Below, in pieces: positions 10,401-23,523 of a DNA stretch of 64,000 nt. The DNA is from Macquaria australasica (taxonomy: Eukaryota; Chordata; Actinopteri; Centrarchiformes; Percichthyidae). Positions within the stretch are counted from its first letter, which is position 1. Every line of letters starts with the position of its first letter. Location: positions 186,001-250,000 of the forward strand of contig SEMN01000272.1 in assembly GCA_005408345.1 (NCBI GenBank). The letters are read 5' to 3'. Below the pieces are notes generated by a model. It was given only the letters and a program-made list of their open reading frames with translations, had not been told where the DNA came from and did not search any database. The position numbers and the translations under genes were made by a program.

Positions 10401-13400
10401 TAAAAAGGCCTGTGAAAGAGCTTATAGGAATTCCATTTCTTCTGCGGAGCTTGCCATATGCTCAATAACTTTGTTCCTGCGCAGAGGCAGGGGAAAAAAA
10501 AGGCCAAAGTTGAGATTATGCTAGGCTAACGAGAGAGAAGCAGCTGGGCGCTCGCAAAAGCCTCCGTCTTCTCCTTTTACAAAGACGCTATTAAATTGCT
10601 AGCAGCCTGCTCTCTGCCAGCTACTTTTGGCAATACCCCCCCCACACACACACACACACCACCACCACCCAACCCTCTCTTCCTCCCTCTCTCTCTGGCT
10701 GGGAGGAGCAGCAGCCAAGCATTGTGGGATACTCACAGGTGTTCCAGGGTCTCCAGGCCAGAGAAGGCTTTTTTGGCCACCGACTTGATCTTGTTTCCAA
10801 ACAGAGTCCTGCCGTTTCCAAACATGAAGGGTGTCGATAGATGGAGAGAGAGAGAGAAGAAGAAGGGGGTGAGAGGAGGGTGAAAAGAGAGAGCAAGAGG
10901 GGGAGAGGAGCACAATTAGCAAGGCTGAATCTGATAAGAGTGAGGGGATTGGGGTATTGGAAATCTGAACTGTGTGGAGATTAGCTAGGAGGACGGGTGA
11001 GGGAGATTGGATGGGGTTGGAGTGTGTGTGTGTGTGTGTGGGGGGGGGGGGGGGCTCTGCGCTGCTCTTCAAAGACCACTTTTATCTTTATTAGAATTTA
11101 ATAGCAATGACTGGGCGGAGCTGTGTGTGTGTGTGTGTGTGTGTGTGTGGGGTGGTTCTTTTCCCCTGCAGAGCTTGTAAGGACATACGTGCAGCCATGT
11201 GAGTGTGTGTCGGTGCCTGTCAAGCCTGGTTTGAGCCAAGAAGTGAGTTGCTGTTCCTCTGATTTGGGGTCCTAATCCCTTCTTCCAGCCTCTCCCCGCT
11301 GACACCCACCAACCCACCCTCCCCTCCCTCTCCCCCCCCCTCGTTCCTCTCCTGTTGTAGCCTTCACTTCACAGGAAGAGGAGACATGGCTGGCTGGTTC
11401 ACAATGTGAAGAAACCCAGTGTTCGAACTCATCCACATGTACACACAAACAAATGGCTGTCTTGTCACAGGGCTACTTTTATTTTGAAGGAATTCGATTA
11501 GGCTGTCAAAACAAATAAAAACAGAATCAAATCCAAAGATCTACTCATCATTCTCAAGACCCACTTCCCTCCCATGTGGCAAGGAAACCCAGTATGTGTG
11601 GTGGACACTTTGATGTCTCAGCCCTTCTTTCTCTTTTTCGGCATCTCTTTTTCCTATGGCTTGCTTTGCCAGCGTTTTTGGTTTGCAGCCGGCCGCTTCC
11701 ACCAACGCCGTGAAAAAAGGGGGCAGGGTCAGAGGGCGGGGCGTTTGATATTGATGAATGAATGCAGCCCTCAATTTCACCCTCTCTCAGTTCCTAACAA
11801 CAGGCACTGGGAAAGAGGGGACGAGAGGAGCGGAGGCATGGAGGAGAAATAAGCCTATTGGGGAGAGAACCCCTGCCAGCTTAAAGAAAAGCCCTTTCTC
11901 TCGCGCTTTCTCCCGTTCTTTCTCTTTCAGTGGTGCTCACACTGGGAACCATCTTGGCTGGACATCATCTTTTCATCCTGCAGGTTGATGATTGCCGCTC
12001 GGTGCCAGAAACTCCACGTCCGCTGTAATTTCGCAACTGGCCAACTTTTGACATTGAACTTTTTACTAGCTGCTTTGATGGAAACATCGATGAGTAATCA
12101 CAAAAAAACAGATTAAAAAAAATAATGATTCACTGTATCTCCTTCTTGAACCATTAGCAGCAAGGAGAACCCAGTTTGGCCATAAAGCTACAGTGAAACA
12201 ATGAAATCATAAGATGAAAGCCAGATTGAACTGGAGAGAAACTGGCCTGAGCTTCCACAGGATGACGGGAGTAAATAATTACCATCGATGTTTCATGAAC
12301 AAGCCATGTAAAAAAGGAAGAGTGTCATCGCTCAATGCGAACACTTCCCTCCCAAGTGAAGTGTGGGGTCCTGAGAGGACCGATATCTTAAACTCTGTGG
12401 TCTTAAATTGGACTAGCTAAACTTAGCTGGCAATGAAGGGTGAGTCAGGGATTTGGAGGGAAACTTTTGGATGCAAGAAAATAGAAAAAGCTCATTTCTG
12501 TTTCTCTGTCTGTCTTTTTTTGAAGAACGGCAGAGGGATGAAAAGGAGGGGTTGATAGCCAAGGAAAGGCGGAGGGAGTGAAAAGAAAGAATGAGGAGAG
12601 ACACTCACAGCTTGTTGAGGCTGTCCAATCCAGAGAAGGCCCCGTTGGTGTCCTCTATTGTGCCCGAGATGTCGTTATGGTCCAGCTCCCTGTGGAGAAT
12701 GAGAGAAAAGAGGGGGATAAGGAAGATGGAAGGAGGGAGGGAAAGACGAGAAAGGGGACAGGGGTCTGCCAGCGCTGAAGCGTTTCACAGCCCTGGCAGA
12801 GGCTGGTCTGGAAGTCACGGGTTACCCCTTCGCCCACACTCCCTCCCTACATCATCCTCCCCCCTCTGCACCTGGCCTTAAAGAGCCCCTCTGCCGCTCT
12901 GCTCTGCCAACTAAGCGCATTCTTTCCTTAGAGGGGGTGGAGAAGGAGTGCGTGCATGTGCGTTGGTGTGTCAAGGCATACCCAGCACAGGGAAACGCAT
13001 GTATAATTCATGACGGCATGGAAGGACTGGCGGGAACACAATGCCTTGTGAGAGGCCTAACATTTGGATCTGTTCGTCCAATGGCGGCAGGTATGGCACA
13101 ACCAAAACCGAAGCCAAAAGTCTTAATGAGGTTTAGCCGAGCTTAGCCGTGGCCAGGCAAAGACTAAATGGATTCAATGACAAGAAAGGAAAGAAAAGGG
13201 GCTTCTTTTAGAGCGTTTAGGGGTTTCCAAACACTTGCTGAATGCAATTCATTTCCCCTCACAAGGCCTAAAGAACTACCTCTGTAGGTGAAGTCATAGC
13301 TGCAGAGGACCCACCACTCCACCCCTCTGCATGTTAATCAAAAAGAAAAACACCGAAGGACTCCTCTGAAGCATTCAAAGACTTTCTTTCAAACTTGAGA

Positions 13401-16400
13401 AAGGCCTTTGAGGTTGATGGTCAGCCACACCCTCCACTCCTCCTCCTCCTCCCTTTGCTTTCCAAGCATCTCTTATCCCCCTCTGGTTCTTTTCAGTCTC
13501 CACTGGCCGTTGTCTTAGTAGGACCGGACAGGGGCTGCCAATTTCCTACTCTTTCTGGCTGGCTGGATGTGAATGGCCGTTGCCTTGTTAAAGCAAGGCC
13601 AGCAGCGGTGGGGGCTGCAGAGCAGGGAGACCGGGCACGGAGAAGGGGGGGGGGGCCGCATGATGAGCCAGCGACCCCCGTGGCCGAATTAGAGGGCAGG
13701 CTGACTTGTTTGGAGCTTTCACACCCCGATGCAGGCTCCAGCCCCATGCCAGCACGACCAACAGCACAGGCCCAATTAAAGCTCCCCCAGCTCCTTTTCA
13801 GGGCCCGGCCTATGCCTGTCCTCCCCTCCACTGATTAGATTAGGCCTGCCTCAAAGACACAGGGCGCAGGAGCGATACAAGAGAAGGAGAGAAATGATCA
13901 TCCAAAATCAAGACAGAGATAGTGTGTGTATTGGGGGATAACAGAATACACTTAGGATAACGGAAGGGAAGAATTGGGCATTAAGTGTGCTTTTATTTAA
14001 AAGGGTAAAGCCAAAAGAAACAATATGAGCAATAAAAGACAACAAAGGAAGACATCAGAAACAGGCTGAGATATGGCAGTCACACGCTCAGCTCCCCATC
14101 CCACCCTATATTTCCCTCTGTAGCTAGTTATCTAGCACCCAGTGTGCCAGCAGAAAGAGGCCTTATGTGCCTTGGCTTGTCACCCAGCTGTGAGAGAGAG
14201 CTTGTCTAGCGAACTCTGGCACGACTCTCCTCTCTGGCTCTCTCACCAGGAGGAGGCACAGCCAAGAGGGCCTTGGTTAGGAACCAAGACCCCCAAAGTC
14301 TTTCTCCTGGATTTATCCTTCGACTTTCTCCCTTTCATTCCCTCCTTTTCTTTCTTTGGGCCTGTTTGGGCTTCTTGTGCAAAAAGTGGGATCGTCGCGA
14401 AAAGAAACCTCTGTCTTTTTTTTCATGGCTTCTAAAAATGGGGAGGGATCTTGAGGGAGGTGAGCGACACAGAATTTAGATCCATGTTTGTTGGGAACTA
14501 GTGTTCAAGACAAAACAAAACCCCCGAAACAAAACCAGACGTAAGCGACAAAGTGAGAAAAGAAAAATAAGGAGTTGCCGCAGAAACTTCAACAAAAGTG
14601 ATGCATGAAGACCTTGTAAAAGTAAAAAAAAACCAACTCATGAATGCTAATGAGATCAAACCTGTCTTGAAAAGTAAACAATTCCTCCTGCTTTCTGAAG
14701 TCAAATGAAGGGACTACGTAAGCCTAAAGATCAAATATCACAGAGGCTAAACTCTCAGCTTTCACTGCTCCCAAGTGGCACATCTTGGCCTTATTGTCAG
14801 CAGGGGCAAAACCGTAATGAGTGTACTTACAGGATGCGCACGGCCTTGAGGCCTCTGAAGGCTCCCTCGGTGATGTGGCTAATGGAGTTGTGGCCCAGAC
14901 GGAGAGCGTGGAGATCCCCCAGCACAGCCAGGCTGCCTTCATCCAGACGAGTCAAGTTGTTGTACGACAGATTCCTGGAGAGAGAAGCAGAGCGCAAGAC
15001 AGACAGAAAAGAGGACAGAGGCAGACACAGAGACGGAGAGAAAGAGAGGGAGAAAAAGGGGGGGGGGGGGGGAGAAATGTTCTGTGTGAGGTCTGGAATG
15101 AGACAACAGGTTGGCAGAACGCAGCTCGCGACATCATTATACTTAAATTTCATGGCTGATTCAATGTCTATTTGCCACTCTATGATGTGTTTTTCCATTG
15201 TGCCGTTTTTCTTCACCACAAGATGTTAACAGAGAATGGGCTTAGCAGACCTTAGAGCTCAACTGAGGTCCTAACCATTTGACAGGGAAGAAAAGAAAAT
15301 TCTTTGTTGGAACTTTTACATGTCTACAACCTCCATTTATAAGCCTACTTGAGCATGTGGTAAACCCCAGGGGAATATACTGTCACTCATGTGTACTGCA
15401 GCCCTCAAAATGTTACTTATGTTCATATCTAGCCTTGAAGTCTTTTTTTTCTTTTCTTTTCTTACAAGGGTGGAGGAAATCCAAATGGGATGTGAACAGT
15501 ACATGGATTTCCAAACAGTTTCACTTGCTTTAGGAATGTGGAAAGAAAAAATATTCTGCTAGTAACAACATGACACCAGACTTGAGGACATTTTTGGTTG
15601 TCGTCAAGTTGATTTACATGAGAAACAAGTGAAAATTAAGGCTCAAAACTGGTTTAAATGCAGGGTTCGTACAGCTTTTTAAGAGCAGAACTGACACATT
15701 TTTCAAGCACTTTCAAGGTACCTAAACCAAAAATGTCCAAACTCTTGAAGCCTTTAATTGTTACTATAAATGCCAGGAGACAACAAACAAATATGAAGAC
15801 GGGATCATTTCATTTCAAATATTAAAAGATTTTGGTTTACATGAGTGATGGTGTAGATAATGAAACACCAGATTATGGTGAAAAATCAAGCATTTTTCAA
15901 GGAGTATATTCGAATTCAAGCATATTCCTAACCTTGAAAATGTAACGGTTAAAATTAAGCGTTTTCCAAACTTTCAAGAATTTGTACAAACCCCGTATAT
16001 GACTTGTAAGCATGGATGCATATAATACCTCTTGATAAATCCTGATTATAAATGACGATAAATCCAATAATGGCATCTTTCAAACAGTAGTCAAAGGCAG
16101 TATTGTGCATTTTATTGCCCTCTCTGTGGCCCTCGCTGTCTGTCTCTGTGACCAGGCCTCAGGTTTGCTTGACCAGTCATGTGTGCAGAGATTCCCCCCT
16201 GATGACCAGCCCAGCCTGGCTCATTGGGAATGCAATAAGAGGCTCCTCACAAAGACGAGTCACTCTCTTCTATCAGTCCCGGGGGTCATCATAACTCTAG
16301 ATAATAAAAATCATATAACCGCTGACTGGTACAGCGCCTGGGGTGGATAATTCAGGGATGTCATTCGCAGGCGCGCGCACAGGAAACAGCATTGAGATAC

Positions 16401-19400
16401 GCAGAGCAAACTAACACGAACACCATCCACCGCTTTATCCCTTCTGACTGTTCCACAAACAAACATAGGCGCCACGGATACCCCAGGCTACCTCGCAGTT
16501 AGCAACGCCTCACCTGAGCAAAGCACTTTACAGCAGCGATAGACGGTCATGTCAACAGAACAGGGACAACTTGCAGATAATAACTCCTCATTGGGCAGAC
16601 AAAGGCTGTGAAGGCGATCCTTTAGTGTAATTACCACAACACAACCGGTAGAGGATTACACGCTGGTTTGCCAAACCCCCGCGCTTCAGAACTGAGTACA
16701 AAAACTCTTGTCGAAGGGCTTGAGCTCTAATTATGGGATAAACAGGCTTATTCTGAGAATAGCGTAGCGTATTGAGTGTTAAAGCACTATGTCATTTAAC
16801 CCCGAGGGAAGGTAGATGGATGATATGGATGGGGATGCGGAGTGTTGGATTCTCAGGCTATAGGGCAAGAGCTTTAGATCCCCAGAGAAAAAAATATTTT
16901 AAAGCAAAATTTCACTCTGCAGTTGGTGTTTTAAATATACAACTTTTTTTATTTTATTTTTTTTTAAATTGAACTACGTTAAACTTGTGCTCTTTGTTGC
17001 CTCTAACTCTCTTCCACTGCAGTTATCACTCCAGGTTTGGGGACTTTAAAGACTGTCTACTAAAAGAGTATGAGAGTTGGCACGAGAGTTTGAGTGCTCG
17101 GGCTGATTTAAATGCTAGTACTCACAGCTCCCTCAGCTTCTGGCAGAACTTCCATCCATCAGGGTTGATGCGGGCTATCGAGTTGTTACTGAGGAATAAC
17201 TGCTGAAGGGAGGTCAGGCCGTACAGGGAGCCACTGTTCACCTCAGTCAGGCTGTTGTAGTCCAGGTGACTGAAAGAGATGAAAAAATGAGCAAAATAAG
17301 TATTACCAGGAATGAGGAAGTTGACGATCTTGACACAATGGTTTGCAGGCGACATGGTGTTTGGCGGTAATTGTTGCGCCCTGAAATTTGCAGCAGCATT
17401 TCTGAAGTGCACTGCAATTTGTGACCATTACTGTATTATTTTGCATGTAATTGAAATAATACATAAAATTGCAGGCCAGCAGGAAAAGGTGTGATTGCCG
17501 TGATAGTGAGCAAGTTCCAGTAAGTAACAACAGATCTTATTCCTATAAGGTTTGATAGGTTGAGTATTCCTGTAATAGTCAGTAATTGGTGCAAACAGGA
17601 TTGTGCTTGCTCCAAGCTATGTGCTGCACCTACACTCCATAAATCAAACGGTATGTCTCAGATATTAGGTTATATATTATGTTTTATGATTCTTTGGAGT
17701 GTTAGGTGCAAAAGAACAAATCGGTCACATAATGTATAATACTTGTAATAAATGTATTATTATGTTTTATGTATTGATAGTTACAGTCTTTTTACATACA
17801 GGACTTTCATCTTGGACAGGTCCCAGAAGGCTCCGTCTGTCAGTTTGCTGATGCCGTTTCTTTGCAGCTTGAGTACCTCCAGGCTGGTCAGACCCTGGAA
17901 GGTCAGACCCTCCACCTGACGGATACGGTTCCTGTTCAGCTCACTGCAGGGTAGACAGACAAACAAACAAAAAAATAATAATGTAGCAACTGATCACTGG
18001 AGAAAATCAGTGAGGCACTTAATCATACTTTAAACTCACATTTCAAAACAGGAAAAACAGTTTTTTTTCTTTTGACAGAGGAATGTTTTGCCCTCATTTT
18101 ACATTAGCATCCATCACGCTGAAGTCAAAACTAAAGAACCCTATAGCCTGCACGCTTCAGTTGGAGCATTTTATAGTTAACAAACTCCCAGCTTAACAGG
18201 CATTCCTCCCTGGTGTCCTTTCCACCTGTGGCATGAGACCAGCACTGTATACCCACAGGCTTTAGCTTACAAACAAGGGTCAACTTATGACCCTATGAAT
18301 TAACAGTGATGCTAAAAGGAGGTATGAAAAGACAACGTGGTGTACGATTTTAAACACCACAGTGATTCTTAATTCTGCATATATGAGGCCTGAGAAGTCC
18401 CTGCATACAACGAGGAATCTGTACATCTAGTATGTGAGCGTGTGAAGGCTGTAAAAGCCCTCAGGTTGGCAAAGATAAACATCCTCACAAGTTCTTTTGT
18501 GTCTGATGTGCATCACCACTAGCATGTGCAGATACAGTGTCACCGGGGCCACCTGTCCAACAAAAGCCACCTGGGGAAACTACTGGAGCCACAATGGGGG
18601 GAGAGACTCATCATCAGACCCATTATGTGAGTCCCTTTGCTCTCCAGAATGGAGGCGTTGAGCTACAAATAGGTCAACCTCACTGCTACGCTGGAGGGAA
18701 GTTTGACGAAGATAATGGAGCACGGTGTGGTGAAAGAACTAACCACTTTGGGGACATGGAAGAAGGCAATAAATCACCGATAATATGGCTCTGGTGTTTA
18801 CCAAGTCAGACCTTATCCACCCCTGGAGGTATAGCTCACACCAATGGCGTTCCAAATGTTAAACACACAGAGCAGGGCTCGATCAACACAAACTACAAAC
18901 TCCTCGTCATTTAAACTCTTGATTCTTTTCCATCCTGTAATGTATCCAAAGGCTACAACTGGGAAAATTCATTCATTTTCAGCCTAAACACAAATGTCAG
19001 AAATATATAAATTTTTGCAGGGCTCTGACAGACCAAAACACAACCTTGTCAGCACACTAACTACGTTGTTAACACGGGTGAAATCCAGTGGTACTCACAG
19101 CTGGGTGAGCCTCGGGAGCTGGAAGGCTCTCACGGGGATCTGGCTGATGCGGTTTCGGCTCAGTCTCAGGACCTGCAGAGTTGAGCCCAGGTGGTCCAGA
19201 GCTCCGAGCTCCAACGCGCTGATCTTGTTGTTGCTCAGGTACCTGAACACAGAAGCAGCACAATGTGACATGAGAGATGTGTACACAAACCTCAAACACG
19301 CGTTTATGAATGGCCTTGTTTCTGTCTCTCTTGAGTTATTTGACATACTTGTTGTAAGCTGTAATCAATTCCCCCCATATGTTTTCATTAATACACTCTA

Positions 19401-21291
19401 TGCAGCTTTGGTATTGGTCATACGGATACAAATGTTAGGGATATTGTGTGCACTGTTTGTCTGTTTTTATTTTATTTTTCTACTAATATTGACTGCTGTA
19501 TTCCCCCACAGGGACCAGTAACGTTTTATCTTATTTTATTTCATTTAAGACATTTTTAAAGATTGGTGTGTTATGTGCCACAGTAATATTTAGAGATTGT
19601 ACTTACAGGTCTCTGATTTGGAGGCCCGCAGGAAAGCAGTGCCCTCGGAGCTCAGTGATGTCATTATTGCTCAGGTCCAGGGTTTCCACAGAAACCAGCT
19701 CTCTGGTCCTCCTGCCATCTATACTGCGGATCTTATTATGATGTCTGGAAAATACAAATTTAAAAAAACACATAAAAGGCATTAGGTGTGGCTGGAAATC
19801 CTCACTCAGAGAGCTACAACTCTACCCTACAAAGTGTCCATATCATTATCTCGGAAAATATTACCCTGCTCAAGTTCAGTGTCCTTTTCCCATCACCCAA
19901 GGAAGACACTCCAAATCCCTCGGCTTCTCTAAACCCACTCTCAGGCACAAAGAGAGCAGAGTACACAGAACAAAGTGGTCTTCATCCACCACAAAATGTG
20001 TACTTTGAGAGCTTCCAAACAGAGGCTGGCCTTCTTTAAACAATTCCAAGGACACCTGTGGTTCTCAACAGAGCTTAGACGCAAAATCTGCTAGATAGAT
20101 GGGTGCTCGGTGATCAACCAGAGCCACTTGAAGGGGGATTTCAGAGTACTTCAGTGTGTGATGGAATGGAGAGATGGCTGTGTGATTCTCAAGACATTCT
20201 GGCCACTATCAAGGTCCTAATCTACCAAGGACAAAGGAGAGGGAGCTACCGAGTACATAACAGAGAAACAAAACTTAAAACCATCTTGAAAAGGTGCAAC
20301 ACAAAAACACAATCATCTTTCCTCAAAATCGCGTGTCAGTAGAGCCACAGGGCAAGAAAACCAAACACAGCTCTACACCACTGCTAACATACACATGGAT
20401 AAATGTACACAGTGGGTATATAATATGCAAAGCAGACAGATAGATATACACAGAATACACAGATAGACATCCGTCTTGCTACACCAGTGGACTATGCGTG
20501 TGTGTCCATATATACAGTATGTATGCGTGTTAGGAGTCTGATGGCCAGTGTTATCCGAGTATACATGAAAGCCTGTGCTGGGTGACACATTTGTTCTTTT
20601 TTTAATGCCAAGTTTACCCAAGACACCAATTGTACTACAGTTATATGTCAGTTAAAAATTCCCATCCCTAACAGCACTTTTCCTTACACTACATCTCATG
20701 TTATTAACCCTTCTACTCTCTCTCACACGCACTCTCTTCATGTAAAAAGACGCGGATATGACGCAGGTCTCCTCAATATATGGTCTACCCGGGTTGGATC
20801 GATTCATATGACACTTTTAATTTTCCGACATTGAGCAAACCTGCCTGGGATCCATTTTGCCCAAATCCGATGACCCGCATGGATTATCCCAAGACAAGCC
20901 ATTTACACAAGATGCAGGCAAGAGACACATCAGACACAGGCAGTGCATCACGTCATTGTCTTATCAGAGGATGGGAAGTTATTCACTTGTCTGGCATTGA
21001 CCCCTTGTCACAGAGAGAACTGCATTGCATGTAGAAATTTAAATCGTATATCTTAAGATCAATTCACTTGACCCACGGAGTGTTTGACAGCATTTGAAAA
21101 AAAGACTCAGCTTCCCTCTTAATTAAAGCTCAGCATTGTTATTCTGAGTTAACTTCCTAGGATGGTGTGTGTGCGTGCATGCATGCATGCAAGTGTGTTT
21201 GACAGAAAGAGCAAGCGAGAGAGCAGGTGTTCCACCAGTCACTCGTCAAAACAAGGTCAGTCCCTCCTTCCTATCTCGCATTCAGCCAGAT

Positions 21292-21325
<34 letters not shown>

Positions 21326-23483
21326 TTATTGGTGTCTGTCACACCACAGTGGCCCACCTGAATAAACAGTGGCAGAAATGGTTAAGGATGAGCCATGCAA
21401 GCACGCCTGGGCAAACACACACACACTCACAACAAATAACAGACGCACACATGGGACAGAGCAACAGACAGTGGCTACAGTGAGCCTGAGCAGAGGAGGG
21501 GAGGGGAGGAATTGGGGAGGAGGAGGGGAGGAGGGAGAATGAAGGGGTGAGGTGGGGTCAACAGCTGGTGACCTTTGCTGGGAAAAACAGATCAGTCTCA
21601 AACTGGTGGGAGAGGTTGACCTCTCTCACTCTTTCTCTCGCTCCGTTCTCCTTCCACTCAAACCAAATTCCCTCTCCTCTCTCTCCCTCTCCCTCCCACA
21701 GTCAGAGCCCAGCTGCGTGTGAGAGACAGATAAAGCCCCAGCGCTCAGCGTGTTTGAAGTCCACACATACAATAGTAGCGTTTATAAAAGCTGATTATCA
21801 TACGGCCAGTGACATTTCTGATAAAGAGGAGCTGGGTTCACTCTTGTTCCCTTTGATGTCCAGCGGCCTTATTCGCCTTGATTCCACTTAATTCCAAATC
21901 TCATTACCCTGCCCCATTGACCATCTGATGATCATGCGCCTGGCTCATTTTGACGCTTCTTTTGATGTATGGAAAGTGCACCAGCAGTTTACACTAGCGA
22001 ACCCATTCTCCCGTCTCCAGTGTCATCTTTGGGGGCGATTGTTTGGCCCATCCCTTCCCTGTTTGAAGCTGGCGGTCGGGACAAAAGGAGAATTATTTCA
22101 AAATCAGATCTTCCAACGGGCCATATGATTTCTACCCCCTTTGATGTTGACCGGACAGGCAATGAGCACAATGGGAAAGTTTGTGCTGCTCTGCTGTCAC
22201 TTTGACAGTGTGTTTTTAAGAACTTTTTGACGCTTCTTTTTTCTTTTTGGGCCATCCTGCTGTGGTATTCTGGTAGTCTGCGGGATGCCAGTGGGCTCGT
22301 CAAGTGCATAGTGGGACTGTGGAAGCATGGCATATGGGCTTTGGTTAGTTCGTCGGGAGCTTCTATGTGATCAGGTGACTTCTGTTTTGAATTTAAGATA
22401 AGACATTTAGCCAAGGGACAATGATTGGCCCAAAAGATAAAGTTTAAACTCCAGTAACACAACCATACAGTTGGGGCTTATCTGTCCCTAATAAATTCCA
22501 CAAGGGCGGCCAACAACCAAAAAGAGCTGCCAGACATGTCACTAAAAGGAAGGGGATGAAAGCTACAGGAAGCAGAAAAGGGTAAAAGAAAAGCCACCTC
22601 TCAACCAAACAAGAGATTAAGAAGAAAGAAAAAAGGTAGCAGGGGAGAAAAAGTCCAGCCCACTCACCCATCCCTTCCGAGTCCACCTCTTCCTATTATT
22701 ATTTATTTTTATTTTAGATACAAGACTACTGTACTTTCTTTATAATTTTGTATACTGTACTCCCACAGAGGTACGCCATCAAGTTTTTTGTAAGTGCAAA
22801 CATTCAAAGATTCTGAATCTGATAACTCTGAATAGCCCTGAGCTGATAAGATTAAACAGTCTGATGATTATCTTGGCAAAAGTTAATCATCAGCAATCTT
22901 GACAGCTGCTGAATTAACATTAAAAAGCCTCAAGAAAAAAAGCAGTATTAAATATATGTTAATGACTAGAAAAGTTTTAATTTTGTTTGGAAATCACATT
23001 TCCAATGAAACCGTGTAAAAATATAAAATGTCTTTGCACCAAAAACTGTTTTTCTGTTTCTCTCTCCACCTTACAATATGATAAATACTGTGTGTAACTA
23101 CTGGCCTGCTGCTTTGTTCAGTCCAGTGTGGCATAGTATGATAATGGCAGTAATTAAAACTTAGAATGTACTATAAATGTTTGCCCAGTACCTTGTTTGC
23201 CCCACACTGCAGAAATTTAAAAACTTAACTGAACATTTAAAGAAAGCCAGAAATCCTGGAAACGTGCCGTTTACTTTAGCTATTTAATGTGTGTAATCCT
23301 ACAAACATCACTCACTTTGTCATTTCCGTCAGACAGTGCAAACCTTGTCAGCAACTTGCAACTGAACTGAACTAGCAAACACCTGAAGACTCAGAGGCAG
23401 TCAGACAGTAGCAACCACATCTCAGCCTTTTGGAGAGGTCACTGTTGGATGGGGGGCTGAATACAGATTCTCAGTACATTTGC

Positions 23484-23523
<40 letters not shown>

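Larger units (their letters stand above)
10809..12608 (-). other. lrig1: lrig1 intron 9 with GT microsatellites
   Basis: Non-coding, 1.8 kb. It contains a GT tract running into a G14 run (11022-11054), a second GT tract (11122-11149), and pyrimidine- or purine-rich low-complexity sequence around 10840-10920 and 11280-11360. Nothing else is evident. Confidence 0.75.

Noticed and set aside
10599..11072. Minus-strand 157-codon Ser/Pro-rich frame
   Set aside because: It runs through exon 10 in the wrong frame and through pyrimidine-rich and GT-repeat intron sequence.
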